A stretch of DNA of 11,705 nt, taken from Betaproteobacteria bacterium. GTDB lineage: Bacteria > Pseudomonadota > Gammaproteobacteria > Burkholderiales > SG8-39. Positions 1 through 5,899 of the stretch are shown in pieces (position 1 is the first letter of the stretch; every line of letters begins with the position of its first letter). The translations under genes and the position numbers were made by a program. The notes beneath the pieces were generated by a model. That model was not told the DNA's origin. It saw only the letters and a list, made by a program, of their open reading frames with translations, and did no database searches. The DNA lies in assembly GCA_012274205.1 (NCBI GenBank), contig JAAOZY010000303.1:1-11705 (forward strand). Direction: 5' to 3'.

Positions 1-29
1 GCGGAGGGGGCGGCGGCAGCGGCTGGTAG
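1..29 (+). CDS. Possible glycine-rich C-terminal end of an upstream gene (partial)
   Basis: Read from base 3, the first 27 bases give GGGGGSGW followed by a TAG stop at 27-29. A run of glycines ending in Ser-Gly-Trp is typical of the tails of secreted or membrane proteins such as the TPM-domain (YgcG-like) family. That family link is a guess from the tail alone. The other two forward frames stay open beyond base 60 without looking like anything. The coding domain lies outside the window. G-rich low-complexity sequence can also give this by chance, so confidence is low. Confidence 0.3.
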
Positions 30-57
30 AGCGCACGATGTTCTCGGGGGCCTTTGC

Positions 58-77
58 TACTGGATAAACATACAGCC
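58..77 (+). promoter_or_regulatory. LexA operator (SOS box) of the helicase gene
   Basis: The sequence TACTGGATAAACATACAGCC has the invariant CTG-N10-CAG core (60-62 and 73-75) with an A/T-rich centre. It matches the E. coli-type LexA consensus TACTG(TA)5CAGTA at 15 of 20 positions by eye. It overlaps the -35 region and spacer of the predicted promoter, where a repressor would block RNA polymerase. UvrD-type helicases are classic SOS genes, which supports the call. No footprint data are available. Confidence 0.8.
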
Positions 78-89
78 ATGCTTTATAGT
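61..89 (+). promoter_or_regulatory. Sigma-70 promoter of the helicase gene
   Basis: TGGATA at 61-66 (4 of 6 to the -35 consensus) and TATAGT at 84-89 (5 of 6 to the -10 consensus) are separated by exactly 17 bp. The predicted transcription start falls at about base 96, on the A of the chosen ATG, so the mRNA may be leaderless or nearly so. No Shine-Dalgarno sequence precedes that ATG, which fits. The LexA box overlaps this promoter. Confidence 0.6.
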
Positions 90-95
90 TGCCGC

Positions 96-2147
96 ATGGC
101 AGCCGTCTCCACCCTCGACACCCTGAACCCGGCACAGCGCGCCGCCGCCGGTTACGGCGAGCGCGCGCCGGACGGCGCGTTCCATGCTGGGCCGCTGCTG
201 ATCATCGCCGGCGCCGGCACCGGCAAGACCAACACGCTCGCGCATCGCGTAGCTCATCTGGTGCAACAGGGGGTGAATCCGCAGCGCATCCTGCTGCTGA
301 CGTTCACGCGGCGCGCGGCCGCCGAAATGACGCGGCGCGCGCAGCGCATCGTCGGCGAGACGCAGGCCGAGGTGAAGCTGCCCTGGTCGGGTACCTTCCA
401 TTCGATCGCCAACCGCCTGATCCGGAGCTACGCGGCGCGCGTCGGGCTGGATGCGAATTTCAGCGTGCTCGACCGCGGCGATGCGGCCGACCTGATGGAC
501 CTGCTGCGCCACGAGCGCGGGCTCACCAAGGCGGAGAAGCGTTTCCCGCGCAAGGACACCTGCCTCGCGATCTACTCGCACCGGGTAAACACCCAGCGGC
601 CGCTTGCAGAAACCCTGGACACGGTGTTTCCCTGGTGCGCCGAATGGGAGCAGGAACTGACCGGCCTGTATCGCGCCTACGTCGAGCGCAAGCTTGCCCA
701 CCAGGCGCTCGATTACGACGACCTGCTGCTCTACTGGCATGCGATGTGTGCGGACGCGGGGCTCGCGCGCGACATCGGCGCGCAGTTCGATCAGATCCTG
801 GTGGACGAGTACCAGGACACCAATGTGCTGCAGGCGGAAATCCTGAAAGGCCTGCGTCCTTCGGGCGCAGGCCTCACCGTGGTCGGCGACGACGCCCAGT
901 CGATCTACTCGTTTCGCGCAGCCACGGTGGAGAACATCCTCGGCTTCCCCGCTCAGTTTGCACCGACGGCGGAGGTAGTGACGCTGGAGCAGAACTACCG
1001 CTCGACCCAGGGCATCCTCGACGCGGCTAATGCGCTGATCGCCGGCGGCGAGCGGCAATACCGCAAGACGCTGCAGGCGCGGCGCGGCGCGGGCGCGCGG
1101 CCGCGCTACGTGACCGTGCTGGACGACATGGGGCAGGCGCAGTACGTGGTCACGCGCGTGCTCGAGACGCGCGAGCGCGGCGTGCCGCTTAAGCGCCAGG
1201 CGGTGCTGTTTCGCAGTTCGCATCATGCCGACGTGCTCGAACTCGAGCTGGTGCGCCGCAATATCCCCTATGTGAAATACGGCGGCCTGAAGTTCCTCGA
1301 GGCCGCGCACGTGAAGGACGCGCTGTCGCTGCTGCGCTGGGCCGACAATCCGAAGAACCGCATCGCTGCGTTTCGCGCGCTGCAGCTCATACCCGGCGTC
1401 GGGCCGGCCGCGGCGGCCAGGTGTTTCGATGCGTTTGCCGCGAATGCGCATGCCTGGGCCGGCCTGCAGCAGTTCGCGCCGCCGCCGCTGGCGCGCGAGG
1501 CCTGGCCCGCATTTGCCGGGCTGATGCGCGCGCTTGCCACGCCCGAGGGGCCGTGGCAAGGGCAGATGGGGCGCGTGCGCGAATGGTATGAACCGCATCT
1601 GGAGCGTCTGCACGACAGCGCGCAGGTGCGCGCCGGAGATCTGCTGCAGCTCGAGCGCATCGCGCAGCAATTCGGCACGCGCGAGCGTTTCCTGTCCGAG
1701 CTCGCGCTCGATCCGGCGCAGGCTTCGGGCGATCTCGCCGGCACGCCGCTGCTCGACGAGGATTACCTGATTCTCTCCACCATCCACTCGGCCAAAGGCC
1801 AGGAGTGGGACGCGGTGCATCTGCTCAATGTCGCCGACGGCAATTTCCCCTCCGAGTTTTCCACCGGGCGCCCGGAGCTGGTCGAGGAAGAGCGGCGGCT
1901 GCTGTACGTGGCGATGACGCGCGCCAAGACCGAACTCGACCTGATCGCGCCGCTCAAGTACTACGTGACGCAGCAGTCGCGCAGCGGCGACCGGCATGTG
2001 TACGGCGCGAAGAGCCGCTTTCTCACGCGCGAAGTGATGGGCTGCCTGGAGGCCGTGACCTGGGGTGAAATCGAAACAGGAGATGTCGCGGCCGGGGGCA
2101 CGGCGAAGGTGGACGTCGCGGGGAAGCTGCGCGGTCTCTGGGCCTGA
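96..2147 (+). CDS. UvrD/Rep-family ATP-dependent DNA helicase
   Basis: This is a superfamily 1A 3'-5' DNA helicase of 683 aa, close to the 670-730 aa usual for UvrD/PcrA/Rep. Motifs appear in order: Walker A GAGTGKT (39-45), motif Ia LTFTRRAA (68-75), Walker B LVDEYQD (235-241), VVGDDAQSIYSFR (262-274), QNYRST (299-304), STIHSAKGQEW (561-571) and VAMTRA (605-610). The family unwinds DNA in repair and replication restart. The frame is open from a TTG at 54 and an ATG at 78, but those codons lie in or beside the LexA box and promoter. The ATG at 96 gives the family-like beginning MAAVSTLDTLNPAQ. The C-terminal UvrD tail is short and the motifs do not settle UvrD against Rep/PcrA, so no symbol is given. 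Regulation is probably by SOS induction. Confidence 0.95.
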   Translation: MAAVSTLDTLNPAQRAAAGYGERAPDGAFHAGPLLIIAGAGTGKTNTLAHRVAHLVQQGVNPQRILLLTFTRRAAAEMTRRAQRIVGETQAEVKLPWSGTFHSIANRLIRSYAARVGLDANFSVLDRGDAADLMDLLRHERGLTKAEKRFPRKDTCLAIYSHRVNTQRPLAETLDTVFPWCAEWEQELTGLYRAYVERKLAHQALDYDDLLLYWHAMCADAGLARDIGAQFDQILVDEYQDTNVLQAEILKGLRPSGAGLTVVGDDAQSIYSFRAATVENILGFPAQFAPTAEVVTLEQNYRSTQGILDAANALIAGGERQYRKTLQARRGAGARPRYVTVLDDMGQAQYVVTRVLETRERGVPLKRQAVLFRSSHHADVLELELVRRNIPYVKYGGLKFLEAAHVKDALSLLRWADNPKNRIAAFRALQLIPGVGPAAAARCFDAFAANAHAWAGLQQFAPPPLAREAWPAFAGLMRALATPEGPWQGQMGRVREWYEPHLERLHDSAQVRAGDLLQLERIAQQFGTRERFLSELALDPAQASGDLAGTPLLDEDYLILSTIHSAKGQEWDAVHLLNVADGNFPSEFSTGRPELVEEERRLLYVAMTRAKTELDLIAPLKYYVTQQSRSGDRHVYGAKSRFLTREVMGCLEAVTWGEIETGDVAAGGTAKVDVAGKLRGLWA

Positions 2148-2159
2148 GCGTCGCGGACA

Positions 2160-2185
2160 GGACGAGGGAATGCCTTCCCTCGTCC
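2160..2185. terminator. Hairpin between convergent genes
   Basis: An 11-bp perfect inverted repeat, GGACGAGGGAA and its complement, flanks a 4-nt loop (TGCC). It lies 12 bp after the helicase stop and 12 bp after the stop of the convergent hydrolase gene, so one hairpin could serve both. Neither side has a following T-tract, so it is not a textbook intrinsic terminator. It may block exonucleases or antisense read-through. Confidence 0.6.
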
Positions 2186-2197
2186 CAATGCCTGAGT

Positions 2198-3028
2198 TTA
2201 GAAGCTGCGATCTTCGCCCGGTTTCATTTCAATCATGCGCTTGCCCAAGCCGCGCTTGTCCAGCGCCCCCTTGAACTGCGCCGGCGTGCCGGCGAGCAGG
2301 CCGAAAGTGCCGAAGTGCATCGGGATCACGTGCGTCGGCTTGACCCACTGCACCGCGAGGGCGGCGCCCGCCGGGTCCATGGTGAAGTACCCGCCGATGC
2401 ACGCCAGCATCAGGTCGATGTGGTGGAACATGGGGATCAGCTTCATGTCCTCATACGCGGCGGTGTCGCCGGTGTGGTAGATGGTCGGCCCGCCCTTGAT
2501 CTCGATTACGTAGCCCACCGGGTTACCGCTGGTGAGCGCGGCCGGCTGGCCGGGCGCGGGCTGGGGCAGCTGCGGCGCAGTCAGCTCTGAGCCGTGGAGC
2601 GCGTTGACGATCATCACCTTGGCGCCGGCAGCGGGCAAGTCGATGGTGCCGCCAACGTTGCCGCCGGTCATGACCTGGTCCTGGGGAAAGCCGAGCACCG
2701 AAACCAGGTTGAATCCCAGCCCGTACGGCGCGAGCACCTTGGCGCCGGTCTTCTTGGCGATCTCGAGGGCGTCGCCGACGTGGTCGCGGTGGCCGTGCGT
2801 GATCAGGATGTAATCGACCTTGCCCAGCTCCGTGATCGAATTTTTGTCCGGGTTGGTCGGGACGGTCAGCCATGGGTCGATCAGGATCACGCCGCCGGAG
2901 GGCGTTTCGATCTTGTACGCGGATTGGCCGTACCAATGAATCTTGGTGTCCGCCTGCGCGGCAGTCGCCGACAGGGCGAAGATTGCCAGCGTGAGCAATG
3001 CTTTGCGTATGCCGAATATTTTGAGCAT
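2198..3028 (-). CDS. Exported metal-dependent hydrolase, metallo-beta-lactamase fold (UPF0173-like)
   Basis: This 276-aa protein begins with a signal peptide: basic Lys/Arg residues, a hydrophobic stretch at about 11-22, and a likely cleavage after ATAAQA (residue 26). It is therefore probably periplasmic. The zinc motif HGHRDH is at 78-83, followed by His145, TGDT with Asp188, and PMHFGTF with His238. The pattern IHWYGQSAYKIE near the mature N-terminus and the late PMHxGTF motif match the UPF0173 branch of the metallo-beta-lactamase superfamily. The substrate is unknown. The frame offers two ATGs, at 3037 and 3028. The second was chosen because GAAGGA at 3042-3037 lies 8 nt before it but abuts the first. 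The gene stands alone on this strand. Confidence 0.9.
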   Translation of the reverse strand: MLKIFGIRKALLTLAIFALSATAAQADTKIHWYGQSAYKIETPSGGVILIDPWLTVPTNPDKNSITELGKVDYILITHGHRDHVGDALEIAKKTGAKVLAPYGLGFNLVSVLGFPQDQVMTGGNVGGTIDLPAAGAKVMIVNALHGSELTAPQLPQPAPGQPAALTSGNPVGYVIEIKGGPTIYHTGDTAAYEDMKLIPMFHHIDLMLACIGGYFTMDPAGAALAVQWVKPTHVIPMHFGTFGLLAGTPAQFKGALDKRGLGKRMIEMKPGEDRSF

Positions 3029-3036
3029 GGGATCCA

Positions 3037-3042
3037 TCCTTC
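3037..3042 (-). promoter_or_regulatory. Ribosome binding site fixing the hydrolase start at 3028
   Basis: On the minus strand GAAGGA is followed by 8 nt and then the ATG at 3028-3026. The alternative ATG at 3037 overlaps the last base of this motif and could not use it. Confidence 0.65.
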
Positions 3043-3201
3043 AATTAGGGATTTCGGGTCGTGCGGCGGTGGTGGCTTATCGCGCCCCTGCCCCGCTCTC
3101 TGAAGCGCGCAAACAATACCTGATCCCGGCAGTTTTTCCACCTTGCGCCGCACCAAAGCCGGCCTGCGCAAAATCGGGCTTGCCGGAGCTCCTAAGGCGC
3201 C

Positions 3202-3318
3202 GAGCGCCGAATGCAGAAATTCGATGGTGCGGCGCCAGGCGAGTTCGGCGGCTTCCTTGCCGTAACGGACGCCGGCGAAACCGCAGCTTATCGCAGGGGC
3301 ATATACTTTCGCACCTGG
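3202..3318 (-). pseudogene. Remnant of a dienelactone hydrolase family gene (C-terminal end)
   Basis: The minus strand encodes KVYAPAISCGFAGVRYGKE followed by AAELAWRRTIEFLHSAL. This closely resembles the last part of dienelactone hydrolase (DLH) family proteins, where a strand and the catalytic-His motif GHGF are followed by a helix of the type Y(D)xxAAxxAWxRTxxFF. The His position reads Cys (SCGF). There is no start codon, no nucleophile-Cys or Asp region, and the upstream side runs straight into ketopantoate reductase on the other strand. The frame continues past the expected C-terminus without a stop. It looks like a truncated, decayed gene end. Recognition rests on one motif and helix, so confidence is moderate. 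The rest of the gap (3043-3201) shows no recognisable gene. Confidence 0.5.
3302..3307 (+). promoter_or_regulatory. Possible -10 box for ketopantoate reductase
   Basis: TATACT (5 of 6 to consensus) lies 33 bp before the ATG at 3341. No convincing -35 box is found 16-18 bp upstream. An AGGGA ribosome site at 3334-3338 sits close to the ATG. Confidence 0.3.
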
Positions 3319-3340
3319 CCGCACGACCAATGCAGGGACA

Positions 3341-4366
3341 ATGAAAAGTATTGCGATCATCGGCGCCGGCGCGATCGGCAGCGCGCTCGGCGCCTTGCTG
3401 CGCCGGGCGGGGCATCAAATCACCCTGATCGGCCGCGCGGCGCAGGTGGAGGCGATCCGCCGCGACGGCTTGCGCGTGGATGGCGCGCGCGGCGCATTCA
3501 CCGTCCGCGTCGCCGCGGCGGAAACACTCGATTTTCGTCCCGAACTCGCGCTGCTCACGGTCAAGACGCAGGACGTGGTCGACGCAGTGCAGGCGAATCG
3601 GACTTTTCTGGATGGCGTGCCGCTGGTGAGCTTCCAGAACGGCGTGCGCAGCGACGAGCTGCTTGCCAGCGTGCTGTCGCCGCAGCAGCTCATCAGCGCC
3701 GTGGTGAACATCCACGCGACCTATCTGCTTGCGGGGACGGTGACCCTGCTTTATCCCGGTCCGCTGGTGATCGGGCGCCCGTTCGGCCCGAACGACGCGC
3801 AGACCGAAGCCGTCGCGGCGGTGTTGCGCGCTGCCGTTCCGACGAGCCTGTCGGACGATATCCGCGGCGTGCACTGGCTCAAGCTGATCGTCAACCTGAA
3901 CAACGCGTTTCCCGCGCTGAGCAATGCCACTTTTCATCAGATCTATGCCGATCCCGCGCTGCGCCTGCTGGCGGTAAAGGTCATGCTCGAGGGCCTGCGC
4001 GTCGCAAAGCGGGCCGGCATACGCCTGAGCTCGCTGCCCGACACGCCGGCGACGCTGATTTATCTGATCGAATGGCTGCCGTTGCGGCTCGCAGCTGTGG
4101 TGGCCGCGGCCAAGGCGCGCCGCTTCGAGAGCCGCTGGCCGCTGCTGGGCTCGACGCTGCAAAGCCTGCGGCGCCATCGGCCGACGGAAATCGACTACCT
4201 CAACGGCGAAGTGGTTCGCCTCGGACAGGAGTTGGGTGTGGGCGCGCCGCTGAACGCCGTTCTGGTCGAGATGGTGCACGAGGCGGAGCGCAGCGGCCAG
4301 TTCCACGCAGTCGCGGCGCTCGACGGCGCGATCCGCGCGCGCCTCGGCGCGCCGCGCGCCCGCTGA
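3341..4366 (+). CDS. panE: 2-dehydropantoate 2-reductase (ketopantoate reductase)
   Basis: The family reduces 2-dehydropantoate to pantoate with NADPH in pantothenate/CoA synthesis, in the cytoplasm. The protein has 341 aa, longer than the roughly 300 of E. coli PanE. Visible are the Rossmann motif IGAGAIG (7-13), LLTVKTQD with Lys75, FQNGV with Asn100, the catalytic-lysine segment HWLKLIVNLNNA with Lys181, and the C-terminal hallmark PTEIDYLNGEVVRLG (281-295) with Glu283. The extra length is mainly an insertion at about 235-270 (IYLIEWLPLRLAAVVAAAKA), a hydrophobic helical stretch. No other pantothenate gene is adjacent. Other ApbA/PanE-family reductases act on different 2-oxo acids, so the substrate is inferred. 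It sits alone, with a new promoter following it. Confidence 0.88.
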   Translation: MKSIAIIGAGAIGSALGALLRRAGHQITLIGRAAQVEAIRRDGLRVDGARGAFTVRVAAAETLDFRPELALLTVKTQDVVDAVQANRTFLDGVPLVSFQNGVRSDELLASVLSPQQLISAVVNIHATYLLAGTVTLLYPGPLVIGRPFGPNDAQTEAVAAVLRAAVPTSLSDDIRGVHWLKLIVNLNNAFPALSNATFHQIYADPALRLLAVKVMLEGLRVAKRAGIRLSSLPDTPATLIYLIEWLPLRLAAVVAAAKARRFESRWPLLGSTLQSLRRHRPTEIDYLNGEVVRLGQELGVGAPLNAVLVEMVHEAERSGQFHAVAALDGAIRARLGAPRAR

Positions 4367-4376
4367 AGATCGAGGT

Positions 4377-4405
4377 TTGACCGCACATCACGCGTCGACG
4401 ATACT
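4377..4405 (+). promoter_or_regulatory. Sigma-70 promoter of the NIPSNAP-hydrolase operon
   Basis: TTGACC at 4377-4382 (5 of 6) and GATACT at 4400-4405 (4 of 6) are separated by exactly 17 bp. The predicted start is near 4412, giving a leader of about 66 nt before the ATG at 4478. Confidence 0.55.
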
Positions 4406-4477
4406 TGCGCCGACGCGCCGGGCCTATTGGCTAGCAAATCCCGCCGCACTTCCAACAACCAACCGAAGCGGGGAACC

Positions 4478-4804
4478 ATGATCCATGAACTGCGTATCTA
4501 TCACTGCATGCCGGGCCGCCTGGCCGATCTCAACCATCGCTTCGCCAACGTCACCCTCAAGATCTGGGAGAAGCACGGCATCCGTCAAACCGGTTTCTGG
4601 ACCGTGCTGATCGGACCGTCGAACCACGCCCTGTATTACATGCTGGAGTGGGAAAGCCTGGCCGAGCGCGAGCGCAAATGGAACGCCTTCTCGGCCGATC
4701 CGGAATGGCTGGCCGCGCGCGCCAAGTCCGAGGAGCAGGGGCCGATCCTGCACCACCTCGAAAACTACATGCTCGCACCCACGCCTTATTCCAGGATCAA
4801 GTGA
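4478..4804 (+). CDS. NIPSNAP family protein
   Basis: This is a 108-aa single-domain protein of the dimeric alpha/beta-barrel NIPSNAP type. Family features are the N-terminal strand MIHELRIYHCMPGRLADLNHRF, the central GFWTVLIGPSNHALYYMLEW, and the WNAFSADPEW segment before the last helix. The molecular function of bacterial members is mostly unknown; several lie near aromatic or lipid metabolism genes. The ATG at 4478 is preceded by GGGGA at suitable spacing. An upstream TTG in frame (4427) would add a basic, non-conserved stretch and was rejected. Its stop overlaps the start of the next gene (GTGA, 4801-4804), so the two are co-translated. Confidence 0.88.
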   Translation: MIHELRIYHCMPGRLADLNHRFANVTLKIWEKHGIRQTGFWTVLIGPSNHALYYMLEWESLAERERKWNAFSADPEWLAARAKSEEQGPILHHLENYMLAPTPYSRIK

Positions 4805-5745
4805 GCTGGTATGCGTCGGTCCTCGCCGCGCTGATTGCGGCGCCGCTGCTCGCGCTTGCGCTCGTCGTCGCGGCAAACTGGGAGCCGGACCGACCGCTGG
4901 CGCAACTCGAGGCGCGTTGGGCGCAGGCGCCTTCGGTGTTCGTGCAGGTACAGGGCATGCGCGTGCACCTGCGCGACGAAGGCCCGCGCGACGACCCGCT
5001 GCCACTGGTGCTGCTGCATGGGACTTCGTCCAGTCTGCATACCTGGGACGGATGTACGAACGCGCTCAAGCCGACGCGGCGCGTAATCCGCTTCGACCTG
5101 CCCGGCATCGGCTTGACCGAGCCGCCGCCGGACGCGAACTATGGCATTGAGCGCTATGTGCGCTTTGTCGCCGCCATGCTCGATGCGCTCGGCGTGCCGC
5201 GCTGCGTGCTGGCGGGCAACTCCTTCGGCGGCCAGGTGGCCTGGGAGACCGCGCTGGCGCATCCGGCGCGCGTGGACAAGCTGATTCTCGTGGATGCGGC
5301 CGGTTATCCGTTCCAGCCGCAATCGATTCCGCTCGGTTTTCGCATCGCCAGGATTCCGCTGCTCAACCGTTTGATGGAACGCAGCTTGCCGCGCCGCGTG
5401 ATCGAGTCCAGCCTGCGCAATGTTTACGCCGACCCGGGTAAGGTTTCGCCGCAGCTGGTCGATCGCTATTTCGAACTCACCCTGCACCAGGGCAACCGGC
5501 GCGCACTGGCGCGGCGGTTGGCGCAGGCGCCGGCGGACATCCGCCCGGGGCGCATTGCAGAATTGAAGCTGCCGACCCTGATCCTGTGGGGCGCCCAGGA
5601 CCGGCTGCTTCCGGCGGCCGACGCGGACAGCTTTCACCGCGCTATCGGCGCCAGCCGCCTGATCGTGTTCGATCGCCTCGGGCATGTGCCGCAGGAAGAA
5701 GATCCTGCGGCGACCGTTGCCGCGGTAATGCAATTCCTGTCCTAA
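4801..5745 (+). CDS. Membrane-anchored alpha/beta hydrolase
   Basis: This is a 314-aa serine hydrolase of the alpha/beta fold. Residues 3-25 (WYASVLAALIAAPLLALALVV and flanks) form one hydrophobic segment, a membrane anchor or uncleaved signal. The oxyanion motif LLHGTSSSLHTW is at 71-82, the nucleophile elbow GNSFGG at 139-144 (Ser141), the acid at Asp267 (WGAQDRLLP) and the base at His295 (LGHVPQEEDP). The lid includes RLMERSLPRRVIESSLRNVYADP. The substrate cannot be deduced; the pattern resembles C-C hydrolases, haloperoxidase-like enzymes and esterases. The frame is open further upstream into the NIPSNAP gene, but the GTG at 4801 gives a sensible hydrophobic N-terminus, has AGGA just upstream, and forms a 4-bp GTGA overlap typical of translational coupling. 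Confidence 0.9.
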   Translation: MSWYASVLAALIAAPLLALALVVAANWEPDRPLAQLEARWAQAPSVFVQVQGMRVHLRDEGPRDDPLPLVLLHGTSSSLHTWDGCTNALKPTRRVIRFDLPGIGLTEPPPDANYGIERYVRFVAAMLDALGVPRCVLAGNSFGGQVAWETALAHPARVDKLILVDAAGYPFQPQSIPLGFRIARIPLLNRLMERSLPRRVIESSLRNVYADPGKVSPQLVDRYFELTLHQGNRRALARRLAQAPADIRPGRIAELKLPTLILWGAQDRLLPAADADSFHRAIGASRLIVFDRLGHVPQEEDPAATVAAVMQFLS

Positions 5746-5792
5746 GGCCGGCGCAGGCTGCCACCGCAGTCAATCTGGACGAACGGTCTGGT

Positions 5793-5804
5793 CGGTTCGA
5801 ACCG
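5793..5804. other. Perfect 12-bp palindrome upstream of the HD-GYP gene
   Basis: CGGTTCGAACCG is self-complementary, about 95 bp before the ATG at 5900. A second palindrome, GCCGGCCGGC, lies at 5814-5823. Either could be an operator. In GC-rich DNA such short palindromes also occur by chance. Confidence 0.3.
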
Positions 5805-5827
5805 TGCTGTTCTGCCGGCCGGCACAA

Positions 5828-5840
5828 GGCGTAGACTGGG
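5828..5840 (+). promoter_or_regulatory. Shared element GGCGTAGACTGGG, possible -10 region
   Basis: The central TAGACT (5832-5837) is a 4-of-6 match to a -10 box and ends 62 bp before the ATG at 5900. A near-identical element (12 of 13 bases) occurs at 9909-9921 ahead of another gene. No clear -35 box is present at either site. Confidence 0.35.
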
Positions 5841-5899
5841 GCTTCGTTCCGCGCTGAGCACGCGTGCTTCCCGCGGCGGATTTGAGGCCAGGAATGCCG

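Noticed and set aside
20..40. tRNA-like stretch GGCTGGTAGAGCGCAC
   Set aside because: It resembles a D-arm, but there is no matching GCTC half-stem, no anticodon arm and no GTTCRA T-loop nearby.
54..95. TTG 54 or ATG 78 as helicase start
   Set aside because: These codons lie within or next to the LexA box and promoter and have no Shine-Dalgarno. The peptide they add is not family-like.
57..1997. 646-aa open frame antisense to the helicase gene
   Set aside because: The + strand carries all superfamily 1 helicase motifs in order. The antisense frame is Arg/Ala/Gln-rich with no domain, as expected from GC-rich codon bias.
3077..4306. 409-aa antisense frame over panE
   Set aside because: It lacks any recognisable domain and covers the panE coding sequence with its Rossmann and TEIDYLNG motifs.
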